A program made the position numbers and the translations under genes. Of a DNA stretch of 64,000 bases, positions 44,786-56,600 are shown one piece after another; the stretch's first letter is position 1; each line of letters begins with the position of its first letter. The DNA comes from Edaphochlamys debaryana (lineage: Eukaryota > Chlorophyta > Chlorophyceae > Chlamydomonadales). The DNA lies in the NCBI GenBank assembly GCA_016858145.1, contig JAEHOE010000118.1, positions 248,001-312,000 on the forward strand. Direction: 5' to 3'. The notes below the pieces were generated by a model that saw nothing but the letters and a program-made list of their open reading frames with translations, searched no databases and had not been told where the DNA came from.

Positions 44786-44950
44786 TCAGGACCCCTCCCT
44801 GTCAGGAGTCAGGACCACCCCCCCTGTCAGGACCCCCTCCCTGTCAGGAGTCAGGACCCCCCCCTGTCAGGACCCCCTCCCTGTCAGGACCCCTCCCTGT
44901 CAGGAGTCAGGACCACCCCCCCTGTCAGGACCCCCTATCAGGACCCCTTT
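44786..44950. repeat. CTGTCAGGACCCC tandem repeat (unit A)
   Basis: About nine imperfect copies of a 14-23-bp unit built on CTGTCAGGACCCCTCC lie in the intron between exons 44968-45102 and 44224-44663. Unit B has a rearranged version at 54930-55150. Confidence 0.9.
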
Positions 44951-45733
44951 CCCCCTAAGGACCCCACCTGCACGCCCCCTCCGCCCCCCGCCGCCAGCGC
45001 CCGCAGCTGCCGCGCCGATGCCTCCCCCGTTGCGTCAACCAGGCGGCCGAAGGCGAAGCCGGGGGCGGCCAGCAGCGCAGAGGGGGAGTCGTACTCGACG
45101 ACCTGAGGGGGGGGAGGCGGGGTAGTGGGTTGGGCAGGGAGGGAGGGGGGAATGTTAAGGGGTCGGGGGAAGGGTGAGGAAGTCTCTAGGGGTGTGTGGT
45201 TTGGGGCAGGAGGTTCAGTTTTTCCCTCCTGGTTTGGGGTGTGGAGTCTGGGGGCGCGGGACACGTGACACGCAATACACACACGCCCTCCCCCCCCCTC
45301 CCCCCCTCCTCTGTCCCCCCCCACCTGCCCCGCCTCCAGCACCAGGATGCGCGTGTATTCGATCACGGTGGCCAGGCGGTGCGCGATGGCCAGCAGCGTG
45401 CGGTCGGGGAACTCGGAGCGGAGCGTGGACTGGGGGGGGGGGGGGAAGGGGGGGAGTTGGAGGGGGGGAGTTGGAGGGGGGGTGAGAGGGGGATGGCCCA
45501 ACTCAGCGCGCTGCACCGGAGTCTGCAGTTCGAGGGCTTTGCTGCGGTGGCTTCGACTGACCCCCTGCTACCCCTCCCCCGCCCCCATGCCCCACACCCC
45601 TTGGCCCCCTGCTCCTCCCTTTCCCCTTGCCCCCACCTGGATCAGGGCGTCTGTCTGCAGATCCACATTTGCCGTGGCCTCATCTGCGTACGGCAGGATC
45701 TCGGTGAGGTACGGCACACCCACTTCCACTCAA

Positions 45734-45779
45734 CGCCCGCGCCAGGGCCATGAATCTACCGGCAGCAAACACACACGTT
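45734..45779 (-). repeat. Exon-fragment duplication with junction motif (unit A)
   Basis: Positions 45734-45758 are a diverged copy of the MALARAL stretch of exon 45826-45923. Just upstream on the sense strand is GAACGTGTGTGTTTGC. The orthologous piece in unit B is 56066-56112, so this event predates the segmental duplication. Confidence 0.7.
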
Positions 45780-47465
45780 CTGCCCCCCCCTCTGCCCCCC
45801 TTTCTCCCCCCCGACCCCCACCCACCCAGCACCAGCACCCGCGCGGGGCTGAGCAGGGCCCGGGCCAGGGCCATGAGTTGGCGCTGGCCCGCGGACAGGG
45901 GGGCACCGCCCTCGGTCAGCTCACTGGGGGGGGGGAAGAGGGCGGGGAGATAGGGGAAAGGGGAGGGGGCAGGGGGGGGCGGGGGGGGAATGGGAGGGGG
46001 ATAGGAGAAAGGAGAGGGGTCAGAGGAAGCGAGGAGTCATTGCACCGGCCGATGCCCCATGCCTATTTCCCATGCCCCTCTAATAACTTCCCCCTTCCTT
46101 CAGCCCTGTGAGGGGACCCCCGGGGGTTTATCGTCCCCCCATTCGTCCCCCCGTTCGTTCGATCTTCCCCCAAAGGACGCCCCCCGAAGATGCTCACGTG
46201 TCCAGCCCCGCCGGCCATGCCTCCACGGTGGGGGCCAGGTGCGCCCTCCGCAGCGCCGCCCACAGCGCCGCGTCCGAGTGGGCTCCGAAGGAGGAGAGGT
46301 TGGTGCGGATGGAGCCGGCAAACAGCACCGGGACCTGACAGGGAGGGGGAGGGGGAGGGAGGGAGAGGGAGGAGGGGAGAGGATGGTCGTGCGATGCATC
46401 ACTGGTTGCGAAGTTGCCCACCGGTCCCCAACCTAAGGGTCCCTGGCAAGCCCACATCAGGGCACCCACGTCCCGTCCACCCAGGTCACGCCCACGCCAG
46501 GCCCACCTCAGGCCCGCTTGAGGGCCCAGGTCGGGCCCAGGCGCACCTGGGGGATGAGGCTGAGCCTGGGCCTGAGCTCCCTCAGCGCCATGCGGCCGAT
46601 GTCCAGTTCGTCGATCAGGATGGAGCCGCGCTCGGCCTTGGGGGGGGGAGGCGTGGGGAGAGGAGTGAGGGGAGAGGAAAGGGGGGGGGGGGGAGGAAAG
46701 GGGGGAGAGCCGGAACGAAGGCAGGAAGCGTGGGCTGCAAGGTTATGAAAGCGGGTCGGGCCGTGCCTCTCTCTCTCCTCGAGGCTGGAGGTGCTGGTGT
46801 GCCCTTCACGAAGGCCCTCCCCCTTTCCTCCCTCCCTTTATCCCACCTCCTCCCCTTTCCCCCCTCACCTCCACCAGCCTGAACAGGCAGCCCAGGAGGG
46901 AGCTCTTGCCGGCGCCCGTGCGTCCCACAACGCCGATCTTTGGGAGGGAAGTGGGGGGGGGCGGAAGAGCAATGGGAGGTGGGGAGAGGGTCAAGCAGGC
47001 TTAACACGGTCAAACACGGACCTTGAGGGAAACGAAAACGGGACCGCCCCCCTCCAGCCCCCCTCTCTCCCCTTCTCCCCCCCCACCTTGTCCCTGGCCT
47101 CGGCCGGGAAGCTGACCCCCCTCAGCACCAGGGGCAGGCCCTTCCCCTTCCCCCCCTCCCCCTCTTGCCCCCCCTCCCCTCAGCAACAAACACCCCCCTC
47201 CCCTCCCCCCCACACCTTGTCCCTGGCCTCGGCCGGGAAGCTGACCCCCCTCAGCACCAGGGGCAGGCCGGGGCGGTACCGCAGCCACACGCCCCGGAAC
47301 TCCACCGCCCCCTCCTGCGGCCAGCCGGGGGGCGGGGGCAGGCGGGGGGGGGCCCCGGCCGGGGGCGGCTGCTCCTCGGGGGGGAGGGACGAGTACTCGA
47401 CCACACGCTCGACTGGGGGGGGAGGGGGGGCGTAGGAAGGGGGGGTAAGGTAAGAGGGGGGGGAA

Positions 47466-47579
47466 CGCGTGTGTTTTGCGTGCCAGGGCGGGGGGAGGGA
47501 CGAGTACTCGACCACACGCTCGACTACGGGGGGAAGGCGGGGCAGGTGGGGGGGGGGACGTGTGTGTTTTGCGTGTCGG
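47466..47579 (-). repeat. Duplicated exon start with junction motif
   Basis: Positions 47496-47525 copy the acceptor side and first codons ([12 protein letters not shown]) of exon 47214-47412. On the sense strand the copy is followed directly by GGCACGCAAAACACACGCG (47466-47484), the reverse complement of the motif found before copied exon ends. A second motif copy is at 47561-47579. Confidence 0.8.
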
Positions 47580-47760
47580 GGTGGGGGTGAATGAGAAGAG
47601 GGTGTCAGGGCCAGGGCGAGGGGGCACAGGACACCCTGGAGCCCTCCCCCCCCCGTTTCCCCCCCGCCCCCACCCACCCGCGTTCAGCATGTTCTCGGCC
47701 ATGGAGGCGGCACGGACAGTGATGGACACAGCCGTGGTGATCTGAGGGGGGAGGGGGAGG

Positions 47761-47816
47761 GGAATTTGAAGCTGTGCGAGAGAACGTCTTGTTGTTAGTG
47801 GGATTGTCGGAGAGGG
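47761..47816 (+). repeat. Dispersed ~55-bp intronic element, copy 2 (diverged)
   Basis: TTTGAAGCTG then GTTAGTGGGATTGTCGGAG; it has several differences from the other copies and the opposite orientation to copy 1. The matching unit B intron (58839-58963) lacks it. Confidence 0.65.
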
Positions 47817-48406
47817 GGAAAGGGGGAAAGGAGGCGGGGGAGAAGACGAAGTCAGGGGCACATAACGTGAAGGCCTACATATGGCACGAACGCAACCCCT
47901 TTGTCAGACATGCGCAGTACGGCATGATCCCCTGGCCTCTACAGCGGCCCCCCTGACGAAACCCACAGGAACCTCCGTCCGAGAACTGTGCCCCGCCGGT
48001 CATCTGATACCAAGCAGTCAATACGCAGTCGTACCTCATTTAAGCGCAGTACGGCACGATCCCCTGTCCCCTCGTCTCCCTTCGTCTCCCGCCGTACCTG
48101 CAGCGCGTAGCTCATGACTAATCCCGCGGCCCCCGCGGACGCCCGCTGCTCCACCGCCACCGCCCCGGCCAGCAGCGCGGCGGCAGCGCCCAGCAGAACC
48201 TTCGGGAGGGGGCGGGGGACGGGGGACGGGGAACGGGGGAGGGGGGAAAGCGCTTTGCCCCTGTAGACTCAGCACCCTAGATCCCAGGGACTTTCCCAAG
48301 ACCCCGTCCCAAGGCCGCCTCAAGCCCCCACCTCCCCGTAGCGGGTCTTCATAAAACACCCACCCACCTCCAGCCGCACGCTGAGCCATCCGGGATCCGG
48401 GATCCG

Positions 48407-48434
48407 GGATTCCGGGATCCGGGATTCCGGGATC
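48407..48434. repeat. CCGGGAT short repeats in copy A intron
   Basis: Several tandem 7-8-bp CCGGGAT(T) units next to the remnant exon end at 48365-48390 (LSVRLE). This is absent from unit B. Confidence 0.85.
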
Positions 48435-49560
48435 AACCAAGGCTTCGCGCGCACCAGGCCTGGTCGGCCTGGCCAGCATACTGCCTAGGGGTAGTGGGTG
48501 GGGGGGTAGGAGGGTAGGGGGGTAGGGGGGGTAAGGGGAAAGGGTTGGGGGAGAGGATTAGTGTGCAGGGATGAGCGTTGCCATGTTTGTGAGCACGCAC
48601 TCCCGCTTGGGAGCCACTTGCCCACCTGCCCCACCTGCTCTGCATAACCCCCCTTTCCCCCACCCCTCCGTTCCTTGCCTGGCGCACTGACGCCTGGAAG
48701 TAGGCGTAGAGCCAATAGAAGCCCGCCAGGATCACCACCAGGGCCTGACAGGGGGGGCAGGTGAAAGGGGGTGAGTTGTGGGGTATTGGAGCGTGTAGGG
48801 AAAGATAGAGCGGCAGCCAGCGAGCCCGAGGGTCAAGGGGGTAAGGCGGGGATGCCAGCTGGTGAGCGGGATCGCAGCTGCGCCTGTGAAGCGCCAGGGG
48901 ATAAGGGGTGAGGTTTGAGGGGTGGGGGATGAGGTGAGGAAGGTGCCGGGTTGAGGTATGACCCCAAACTGGCAGGAAGGGCAACGCTGCTGACCTCACC
49001 TCACCCTGCGCCCCTTCCCCGCTTCCCGCTCCCACCCCTTGACCGGTATCCAACAGCTTCGCAACCTCGCTCACTCGCTTCCCCTTGTCACCCCGATTAC
49101 CCCGATGCACCCCGCCTTCCTCTTCGTGCGTTGCGGCAGCGGCTGCACCGACGCGCCCAGCAGCATCCCCCGTCAACGTCCTGAGTCTCCTGACTGCACT
49201 GCACGGCCCCTGCGAGCGAGCACAGTACCCCTCTCCCCCCCTTACCGGCAGTCCATACGGTGCCACCGCCCCCACCAGTGGAGAGGAGCGCGAGGAAGGA
49301 CGTGGGGGGGGGGAGGGAGGGGGGAGAGGAGGAGCTGCAAGGGCGGGGAGGGGGGGAGGCGGGGACTCGGAGGAGGGAGGGAGCGGCAGCGATAACGGGG
49401 GCAGCGCATCCCTTCCTGCATCCCTTCCTCCCCAAACCCTCTGCATCCCATCTCCCCGTGCCGCCATGGCCAGCCCGGAGGCAGGGTTCAAGCCCACCGG
49501 CTCATCACACCCCGACGCCAAGAGCGTGCCCGGAGCACCACGGATGCATCCATTGGCTTC

Positions 49561-49970
49561 ACAACTCAGACAGGCTGTCCTTCTGTTGAAGTTTGGGGCA
49601 GCGCCTGACCGTAATGCTGAGCGTCAACCGAGCAACCACGAGAGACGGCAATAGCACAGCAGTCTTCCTGGTTACAGGCTTCAGCTCGGGACTCTTCCTA
49701 GGTAGCCCTAGAGTCGGGACAGGAGAGAGTGAGGATGGGCGACGCGAGTCGCCAACAAGTATCCTCTGCCGTACACAACAGCATCGCAACGGGCTATGAC
49801 TGGTGCACGCAACGGGTACACAACGGGTACCATCCAGTATAACACGGATTCACACGACCATCCAGGAAGGTGGTCGTGACCTGCGGGACGCGGGGTCTGA
49901 CCGCACTAGCGCTAGCACGCTCAAACTCTCAACACCTGCACTTCGCTGCCCTCGCCACGCAGCAACAGAG
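49561..49970. repeat. Unit B-specific ~355-bp insertion beside hairpin-1 remnants
   Basis: Positions 49561-49582 match the left arm of hairpin 1. About 355 bp with no counterpart in unit A follow, then 49939-49970 matches the hairpin arm end and spacer, with the spacer in the opposite orientation. An internal fold-back (CACGACCATCC...GGTGGTCGTG) lies near 49853-49879. No open reading frame of note. Confidence 0.7.
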
Positions 49971-50315
49971 GGGCACACACGACATGCTGGCTGCACCCGT
50001 AAACCTGTGAAGCCGGCTGTGCGCTGCCGCTGCACCTGAGCTTCACCCTTCCTGCCTGTCAGCGGCCCCTAGGGGTAGGGTGGGGTTTGTTGTCATGAGA
50101 GGATGGGTGCGTGGACAAGGAGTGAAGCGGAGACTGAGAGGCCTCACTAGCCTCACCCTGAGAGGCCGCACCCCACCCTACCCCACCCTCCCCGCCGCCG
50201 GTATCCCCGTGCCGGTATCCGTGCTAGTATCTCCACCCGCCAGCCGCCCCTCTGGTACCTCTGCTGACCGGACCCCACCCGCCTCCTCCTTCTCACGACC
50301 CCGCCCCCTTGCTGC

Positions 50316-52753
50316 TCACCCCTGAGCGCCCCCCTCTCCCTTCCCATCCCCCAGCTTGGGCTTCTTGGCGGGGGGCGCCTCCTCCTTCCCCGCGTCCCCC
50401 TCCTCCTGCATGTGCCCCTCCTCCCCCGCGTCCCCCTCCTCCCTCTCCTCCGCGGCCCCCAGCTCCTTGGCAGCGTGCCGGCTGCCGCCCTGCCCCACAG
50501 CGCCGCCGGCCTGCGTGGAGGGAGGCCCGGGAGGAAGGGGGGGTGAGATGCCGCGGGGCAGGGAAAGACATGGTGGGAGTCGGAGGCCGCTGTGAGGGGC
50601 GGAGGCCGCTGTGAGGGGCGGCGGCCGACACATTCCACCTCCAGCCCTGCGCGCGTGCGACCCCGGCCCCACCCCTCGCGCCCCCGCCTGGGGCTGGGCT
50701 CATTCTTGGAGCGGCACCCAGCGATGTATGTACTCGGCTGGGCTGGGCTGGGAGCGGTGCCCAGCGGTGCCCAGCACCTCCCCTCCCCCTCCCGCCCTTG
50801 TCCGCTGGGTTCCCAGTAGCCTGGACCCACGACCGACACCTTCCGCGTGCCCCTGCCCCCCAACCGCTAGCAACTGCCGCACGCAACACGGCCCTTAGCA
50901 ACGGCACGCGCTCTACAATCCCCCGGGGTCCCTCGCCGCAGACCTCCACTCCCTTCTCCCTGGCCCCGCTGGATCTGCCGCCAACCTCTGCGTGCCCCTG
51001 CCCCAACAGGGACCTCTGTTCCCCACTCCCTCGGGGCCCCTCGCCGCCCGTACCACAGCCCTGGGGCCTCACCGGGGGGGCGCCGCTGGGGCCCGCGGCA
51101 GCAGCGGTGGCGTCCGAGGTCCCGGCGAGGAGGGGCGCCTGGGGCGGAGGCAGGGGGCGCAGCGGCCGGGACGGCGAAGTAACGCATGGGTAACGGAAGG
51201 TTGTATGCAGTCTGGTTACCGCACAGCACCCTCTTCACACCTCCTCCCCTCCCCCCGCTTGGCCCCCTCAGCCTAGAGCCCATAGCTGTTCTGCAGGCGC
51301 CAAATTTGCCCCGTCCTCCTGCTCACCCCACGACTGCCCCGCTCGCTCGGCAGCCGCCCCCGAGCTCGCCCCGCCCCAGGCCTCACCTGCGTGTGCGCGG
51401 CGGCGTTGGCGTTGGCGGCGGCCATGGCGGCGAAGGGGAAGGTGGCGCTGTTGGCGGGGTTCATCAGCTGAGGGGGGCGCGGGGCGAGGACAGGGAGGCA
51501 GCCAAAGCACCGCGTTTGTGTGGGGGGGGGGGTTGCCATGGGCAGGCACCAGCACCCATACCATGCAAAGGGCCGCACCCGTTGGCACTCCATCTTGCTG
51601 CCCAGCAAGCAAGCGTGCTTAGCTCAGGCACGTCCGGGCCACCTCCACACACGCATCAGCATCACAAACATCTAGCCCCTCATCCATCTCAGTCCCCCTC
51701 CCACCGCTCACACCTGCTGGAACCCCGCCCTTCACGCTCCCACCCCGCGGCTCACCCAGGTGGCCACTTGTTGCAGCAGTGACTTGACGTCGGCCACCTC
51801 CGCCTTGACGTCGGCCACCTCCGCCTTGACGTCGGCCAGCTCCACCTCCTGCCGGCGCGAACTGGCCTTGAGGTCGGCCACCTCCGCCTTGAGGTCGCCC
51901 ACCTCCGCCTCCTGCCGCTGCAGAGTCGCCGCCATGGTCTGCAGCGTGCCGCCGACGGCAGTCTGCGAGGAGGGGACAACCACAATTTCGTCGGGCGAAA
52001 CTGAGAACTGGGAAGTCGGGCGGCAAACCAGAACCGGTCAGGAGAAAGGGACGTAAAATTCGAACCGGCCTTGAAGAAGGGCTGCGGAAATCAAAGGGTT
52101 CGGCTCATATGCAGTGGCATTTTGAGCACAGTGCGCCCCAAACCGGACGTATGCGCTCGCCTTGCGCCCCCGAGCGGCGCTGGACGCATGACGCGCTCTG
52201 TAGGGGCACTGCTTATCAGGATGCAGCTTCGCGAGAAGTCGCTGGACGTGCGGGGGTGAAAGCCTGAATCTCGCGGCGTTGGCCAAGGCTGCTGATGGTC
52301 CGGCGTCGCTAGGAAGCTCCATCATTGTGTGCTGCTATCTTCTATTGGATGCGCAAAAGGGGCTGCTCTACCGGTATGTCAGCTCACCGCGTTGCTGGCG
52401 GCACTGCCGTCCTCGCTGATGACGCGCCGACGGCCGGAACCAGACCCCACCGGGACTGCCGCCGCCGCAGCAGCGGCCGCAGCAGCCGCAGCGGCCTGTG
52501 CCGCCGCAGACTCCGCCACCGCTGCCGGCTGGCCTGCGGCGTCAGCCGCCGCGAGCGCATCAGCACCCGCGGCCTCGGCTTCGACGTCCACGTCCGCGCC
52601 CTCGGCCCCGCCGCCACCAGCAGGAGGCGGAAGCTCTGCCCCGCCGGCTGCTGCTTGAGCAGCGGCCTGGGCGTTGCCCCCAGCGCCACCGGCCCCCCCT
52701 TGGACCGTAGGGTCACTGCGCGAGGCGGGGTCTTCTGGCACGCCAGTGTTCAT
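50316..52753 (-). CDS. Small coiled-coil protein, copy B, unknown function
   Basis: Five exons, all phase 0: 52388-52753, 51756-51962, 51387-51467, 51073-51138, 50316-50510; again 304 residues despite different exon 1, 3 and 5 lengths. The N-terminal Ala/Gly-rich region has 4 fewer residues than copy A. The coiled coil is reorganised (EVGDLKAEVADLKASS, then ELADVKAEVADVKAEVADVK), with an extra DVKAEVA heptad and no exact repeat. Exon 3 reads LMNPANSATFPFAAMAA where copy A has a plain Ala/Asn repeat. The C-terminal AKKPKLGDGKG is conserved. Keeping frame through all five exons in both copies suggests both are or were functional. Function unknown. Confidence 0.68.
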
Positions 52754-53683
52754 TTCTCTGCCAGCTACAGGATGAGCAGGCGCAAGTTGCAGCCGGGAAG
52801 GCTGTGCAAATATGCAAGTTGGCGCGTGCACTGCGCGGCTTTATGTGCGCGGCGCACGCACGCATGGGGCGAGCCGGCCCATCCGCGGCACTGGAGCTCA
52901 AACGTTGGCGCTCAATGACCTAGGCCCACTTCCCCGTTTGGGGTGCCGCCTGCCAACCCACTGCGCGCACGTCCTTCCAGGACAGATAGCGCGCTCTCGC
53001 GCCCGCGGTGCTTGCAGGCTGCCCCCCTGCGGCAGCAGCGGCGGGCTCTCCCTGGTCCCGCCGCGAGGTCCGAGAGCCCCCGGTGCCCCCCCCTCCTCCC
53101 GTCCCAGCCCTGCCTTGACAGCGTTCTTCCTCCCAAGCAGCATCGCTATGCTGCTCTGCTGCCCACAGAGCCTAGCCGTCCGCGCAAGCCCCACAGGCCG
53201 CTCCATAGTCCGCACCGCCGGACGACACGGGCTGCAAAGCCGCACCACCCCAAACGAGGGACGCACGCTAGCTCCCATCTGCACGCCCCCCACGCACGCA
53301 CACCCCACACCCCACAGCCGTGCCAGATGAGCTCCGCTTCAGCGGTGCACGCCATCAGCCCCCACGCACCCGTGTCCCTGCATACTCTCACCACGCACGG
53401 CTGCGTGCGACCACAGGCCACTATAGCATCGTTGGCGTGCTTGCCAACTGTTGCACCGGACACTCGTACAACAGCCTCAGTACATGCCGTCAGTCCATCC
53501 TCCCAGTCCGCACACGGATCCGTACAAGTCCGTACACATCCGTACACTGCACCTGCCCTGCCGCGGTCCCCCAGCCACCCTCCACGCATGTACACACGGC
53601 CAGCCACCTGCTGTCTCCTCGACATGCTACCCCTGCAAGTCCTCCGCTCCCCTCCCCTGCCCTACCCTGCGCTGTGCAGTGGC
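52754..53683. other. Intergenic gap: ABC copy B 3' flank and small-gene promoter
   Basis: Almost identical to 42607-43534. No gene seen. The candidate TATA-like CACATAAAGC is at 52838-52847 on the minus strand. No TGTAA was seen on the minus strand. Confidence 0.5.
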
Positions 53684-56600
53684 TCAGGCGCTTGCGTCCG
53701 GCGCCTCCGCACCCGGAGCCCCCGCCGCCGGCCCTCCAGAAGCCACAGGGGCCAGCAGCGGCGGCGGCGGCGCGGCGGCGGCGCCACCGCCACCCCACGC
53801 CCCCGCCGCCCAGGCACGCTTCATAGCCACCGCCCCCGCCCGCGCCTCATCGAGCAACGCAACGCACCGACCCAGCGCCGCCCGCGCCGCCGCCAGCGAC
53901 GCCACGTCAGCAGCGGCGGCGGAGCCGCCGCCACCGCCACGGCCGCCGCCGCCGCCACCCTCGTCGTCGCTGCCGCCGCCGACACCGCCGCCGCCGCCGC
54001 CAGCGGCGCCCATGACCATGGCCAGATCGTCGACGGCGGCGCCGACGGTGCCGCCGCCGCCGCCGCCGGGGCCCCTGGCGGCGGCGGCTGCCTCCGCCTC
54101 CGCTGCGCGGTCCATCTCGCGGCGCAGCTCCTGAGGGGGTGGGGGACGGGGGTGGGGGCGCAGGAGCACAGAAGAGAAAGGTCATGACAGCGCAAGAGGT
54201 GTCTGCAAGACGAGCGCGCGCGATGGGGCTTAACGCCAAGCCCCTTCATGCTCCCCCTCTTCACAATCTCCCATTGCCCGCGCCCTGTGGGCCACCCCAG
54301 TCACGCAAAACACACACGCCCCCCCCGCCTCCCCCCCGCTTTTCCCCCACCATTCCCCCCTCTACCCCCCTCACCTGCACCATGCGCGCCACAGCGCACG
54401 ACCGCCCCGCCACCGCCGCCGCCAGCGCCGGCAGCGGCAGCGGCACGCCCGCGTCCCACTCCTCCCCCGTCCCCATCCCTCCGCCCCCGAAACTCATGCC
54501 CGCGCCGCCCCAGGGGCAGCTCCCGCCCTCTCCCTCTCCCTCCTCCAACAGAGGCTGCGACAACCCTCCCGCAGATGCCATGGCGCCGCCCCCCCGGCTC
54601 CGGCTGAGCAGCCGAGTCAGCCCCGCTCCGAAACCCGAGCCACCGCTGCGGGTGGGGGGCAGGGGCCCGCCGTGGGTGGGGGAAGGGGGGCTCCCGCCGC
54701 GGCCGTGGCCGGTCGAGTTGATGCGGGAGAGGCCGGGGCCGGGGGGTGGGGCGCGGCCGTTGGAGGCGAGGCGGGCCAGGGCGGCCTTGGCGGGGGCCTC
54801 GAGGAGGGCCTGGGGGGCGGGGGGTTGAGGTGAAGTGGGTGGGAAGGGAGAGGGGAGAGGGCTCTTGAGAGCGGCCTAACGGTGTGGTCGTCGCACTCCC
54901 CTCCTCTTCACGAGCCCTCGTGCCAGCAGCCCTGTCAGGACCCCTCCCTGTCAGGAGTCAGGACCCCCCCCTGTCAGGACCCCCCCCTGTCAGGACCCCC
55001 TCCCTGTCAGGAGTCAGGACCCCTCCCCCCTGTCAGGACCCCCTCCCTGTCAGGACCCCTCCCTGTCAGGAGTCAGGACCACCCCCCCTGTCAGGACCCC
55101 CTCCCTGTCAGGACCCCTCCCCCCCTAAGGACCGGTCAGGACCCCTCCCCCCTTCCTCCGGCAATCCCACTAACGATTCGATGCTCTCCCGCCTATCAGC
55201 TTCAAACACCCCCCTAAGGACCCCACCTGCACGCCCCCTCCGCCCCCCGCCGCCAGCGCCCGCAGCTGCCGCGCCGATGCCTCCCCCGTTGCGTCAACCA
55301 GGCGGCCGAAGGCGGAGCGGGGGGCGGCCAGCAGCGCAGAGGGGGAGTCGTACTCGACCACCTGGGGGGGGCGGGGTAGTGGGTTGGGGAGGGAGGGAGG
55401 GGGGAATGTTAAGGGGTCGGGGAAAGGGCGAGGAAGTCTTTAGGGGTGTGTGGTTTGGGGCAGGAGGTTCAGTTTTTCCCTCCTGGTTTGGGGTGTGGAG
55501 TCTGGGGGCGCGGGACACGTGACACGCAATACACACACGCCCTCCCCCCCCCCTCCCCCCCTCCTCTCTCCCCCCCCACCTGCCCCGCCTCCAGCACCAG
55601 GATGCACGTGTAGTCGATCACGGTGGCCAGCCCCCCGCCCACACACGCCCTCCCCCCCTTGCCCCCCCTTGCCCCCCCTTGCCCCCACCTGCCCCGCCTC
55701 CAGCACCAGGATGCGCGTGTAGTCGATCACGGTGGCCAGGCGGTGCGCGATGGCCAGCAGCGTGCGGTCGGGGAACTCGGAGCGGAGCGTGGACTGGGGG
55801 GGGGAAGGGGGGGGGTGAGAGGGGGATGGCCCAACTCAGCGCGCTGCACCGGAGTCTGCAGTTCGAGGGCTTTGCTGCGGTGGCTTCGACTGACCCCCTG
55901 CTACCCCTCCCCCGCCCCCATGCCCCACACCCCTTGGCCCCCTGCTGCTCCCTTTCCCTTTGCCCCCACCTGGATCAGGGCGTCTGTCTGCAGATCCACA
56001 TTTGCCGTGGCCTCATCTGCGTACGGCAGGATCTCGGTGAGGTACGGCACACCCACTTCCACTCAACGCCCGCGCCAGGGCCATGAATCTACCGGCAGCA
56101 AAACACACACGTTCTGCCCCCCCCTCTGCCCCCCTTTCTCCCCCCCGACCCCCACCCACCCAGCACCAGCACCCGCGCGGGGCTGAGCAGGGCCCGGGCC
56201 AGGGCCATGAGTTGGCGCTGGCCCGCGGACAGGGGGGCACCGCCCTCGGTCAGCTCACTGGGGGGGGGGGGGAAGAGGGCGGGGAGATAGGGGAAAGGGG
56301 AGGGGGCAGGGGGGGAAGGGGGGGGGGAGGGGGAGGGGGGTAGGAGAAAGGAGAGGGGTCAGAGGAAGCGAGGAGTCATTGCACCGGCCGATGCCCCATG
56401 CCTATGTCCCATGCCCCTCTAATAACTTCCCCCTTCCTTCAGCCCTGTGAGGGGACCCCCGGGGGTTTATCGTCCCCCCATTCGTCCCCCCGTTCGTTCG
56501 ATCTTCCCCCAAAGGACGCCCCCCGAAGACGCTCACGTGTCCAGCCCCGCCGGCCATGCCTCCACGGTGGGGGCCAGGTGCGCCCTCCGCAGCGCCGCCC

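Larger units (their letters stand above)
39505..49406. repeat. Segmental duplication unit A
   Basis: Homologous to the region starting at 49407. Matching landmarks: small-gene stop 40171 vs 50316, its ATG 42606 vs 52753, transporter stop 43535 vs 53684. The offset grows from 9.9 to 11.5 kb because of insertions in B and deletions in A. Gene order and strand are the same, so this is a direct tandem duplication. Confidence 0.95.
43535..49490 (-). pseudogene. ABCC-type ABC transporter, copy A, 5'-truncated and broken
   Basis: Recognisable exons: 48679-48744, 48098-48199, 47678-47741, 47214-47412 (approximate), 46869-46937, 46547-46636, 46198-46334, 45826-45923, 45637-45683, 45325-45429, 44968-45102, 44224-44663, 43535-43975. 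Compared with copy B, it lacks everything upstream of an exon scrap at 49456-49488. The 49241-49304 exon has lost its acceptor (AC for AG) and 8 bp. The two exons matching 59898-59993 and 59494-59592 are deleted. Exon 44224-44663 has lost one C near 44650, which shifts the frame of the C-terminal extension. NBD2 itself ([29 protein letters not shown]) is intact. The half-transporter left could not form a normal pump; a regulatory or dead transcript is possible. Confidence 0.85.
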
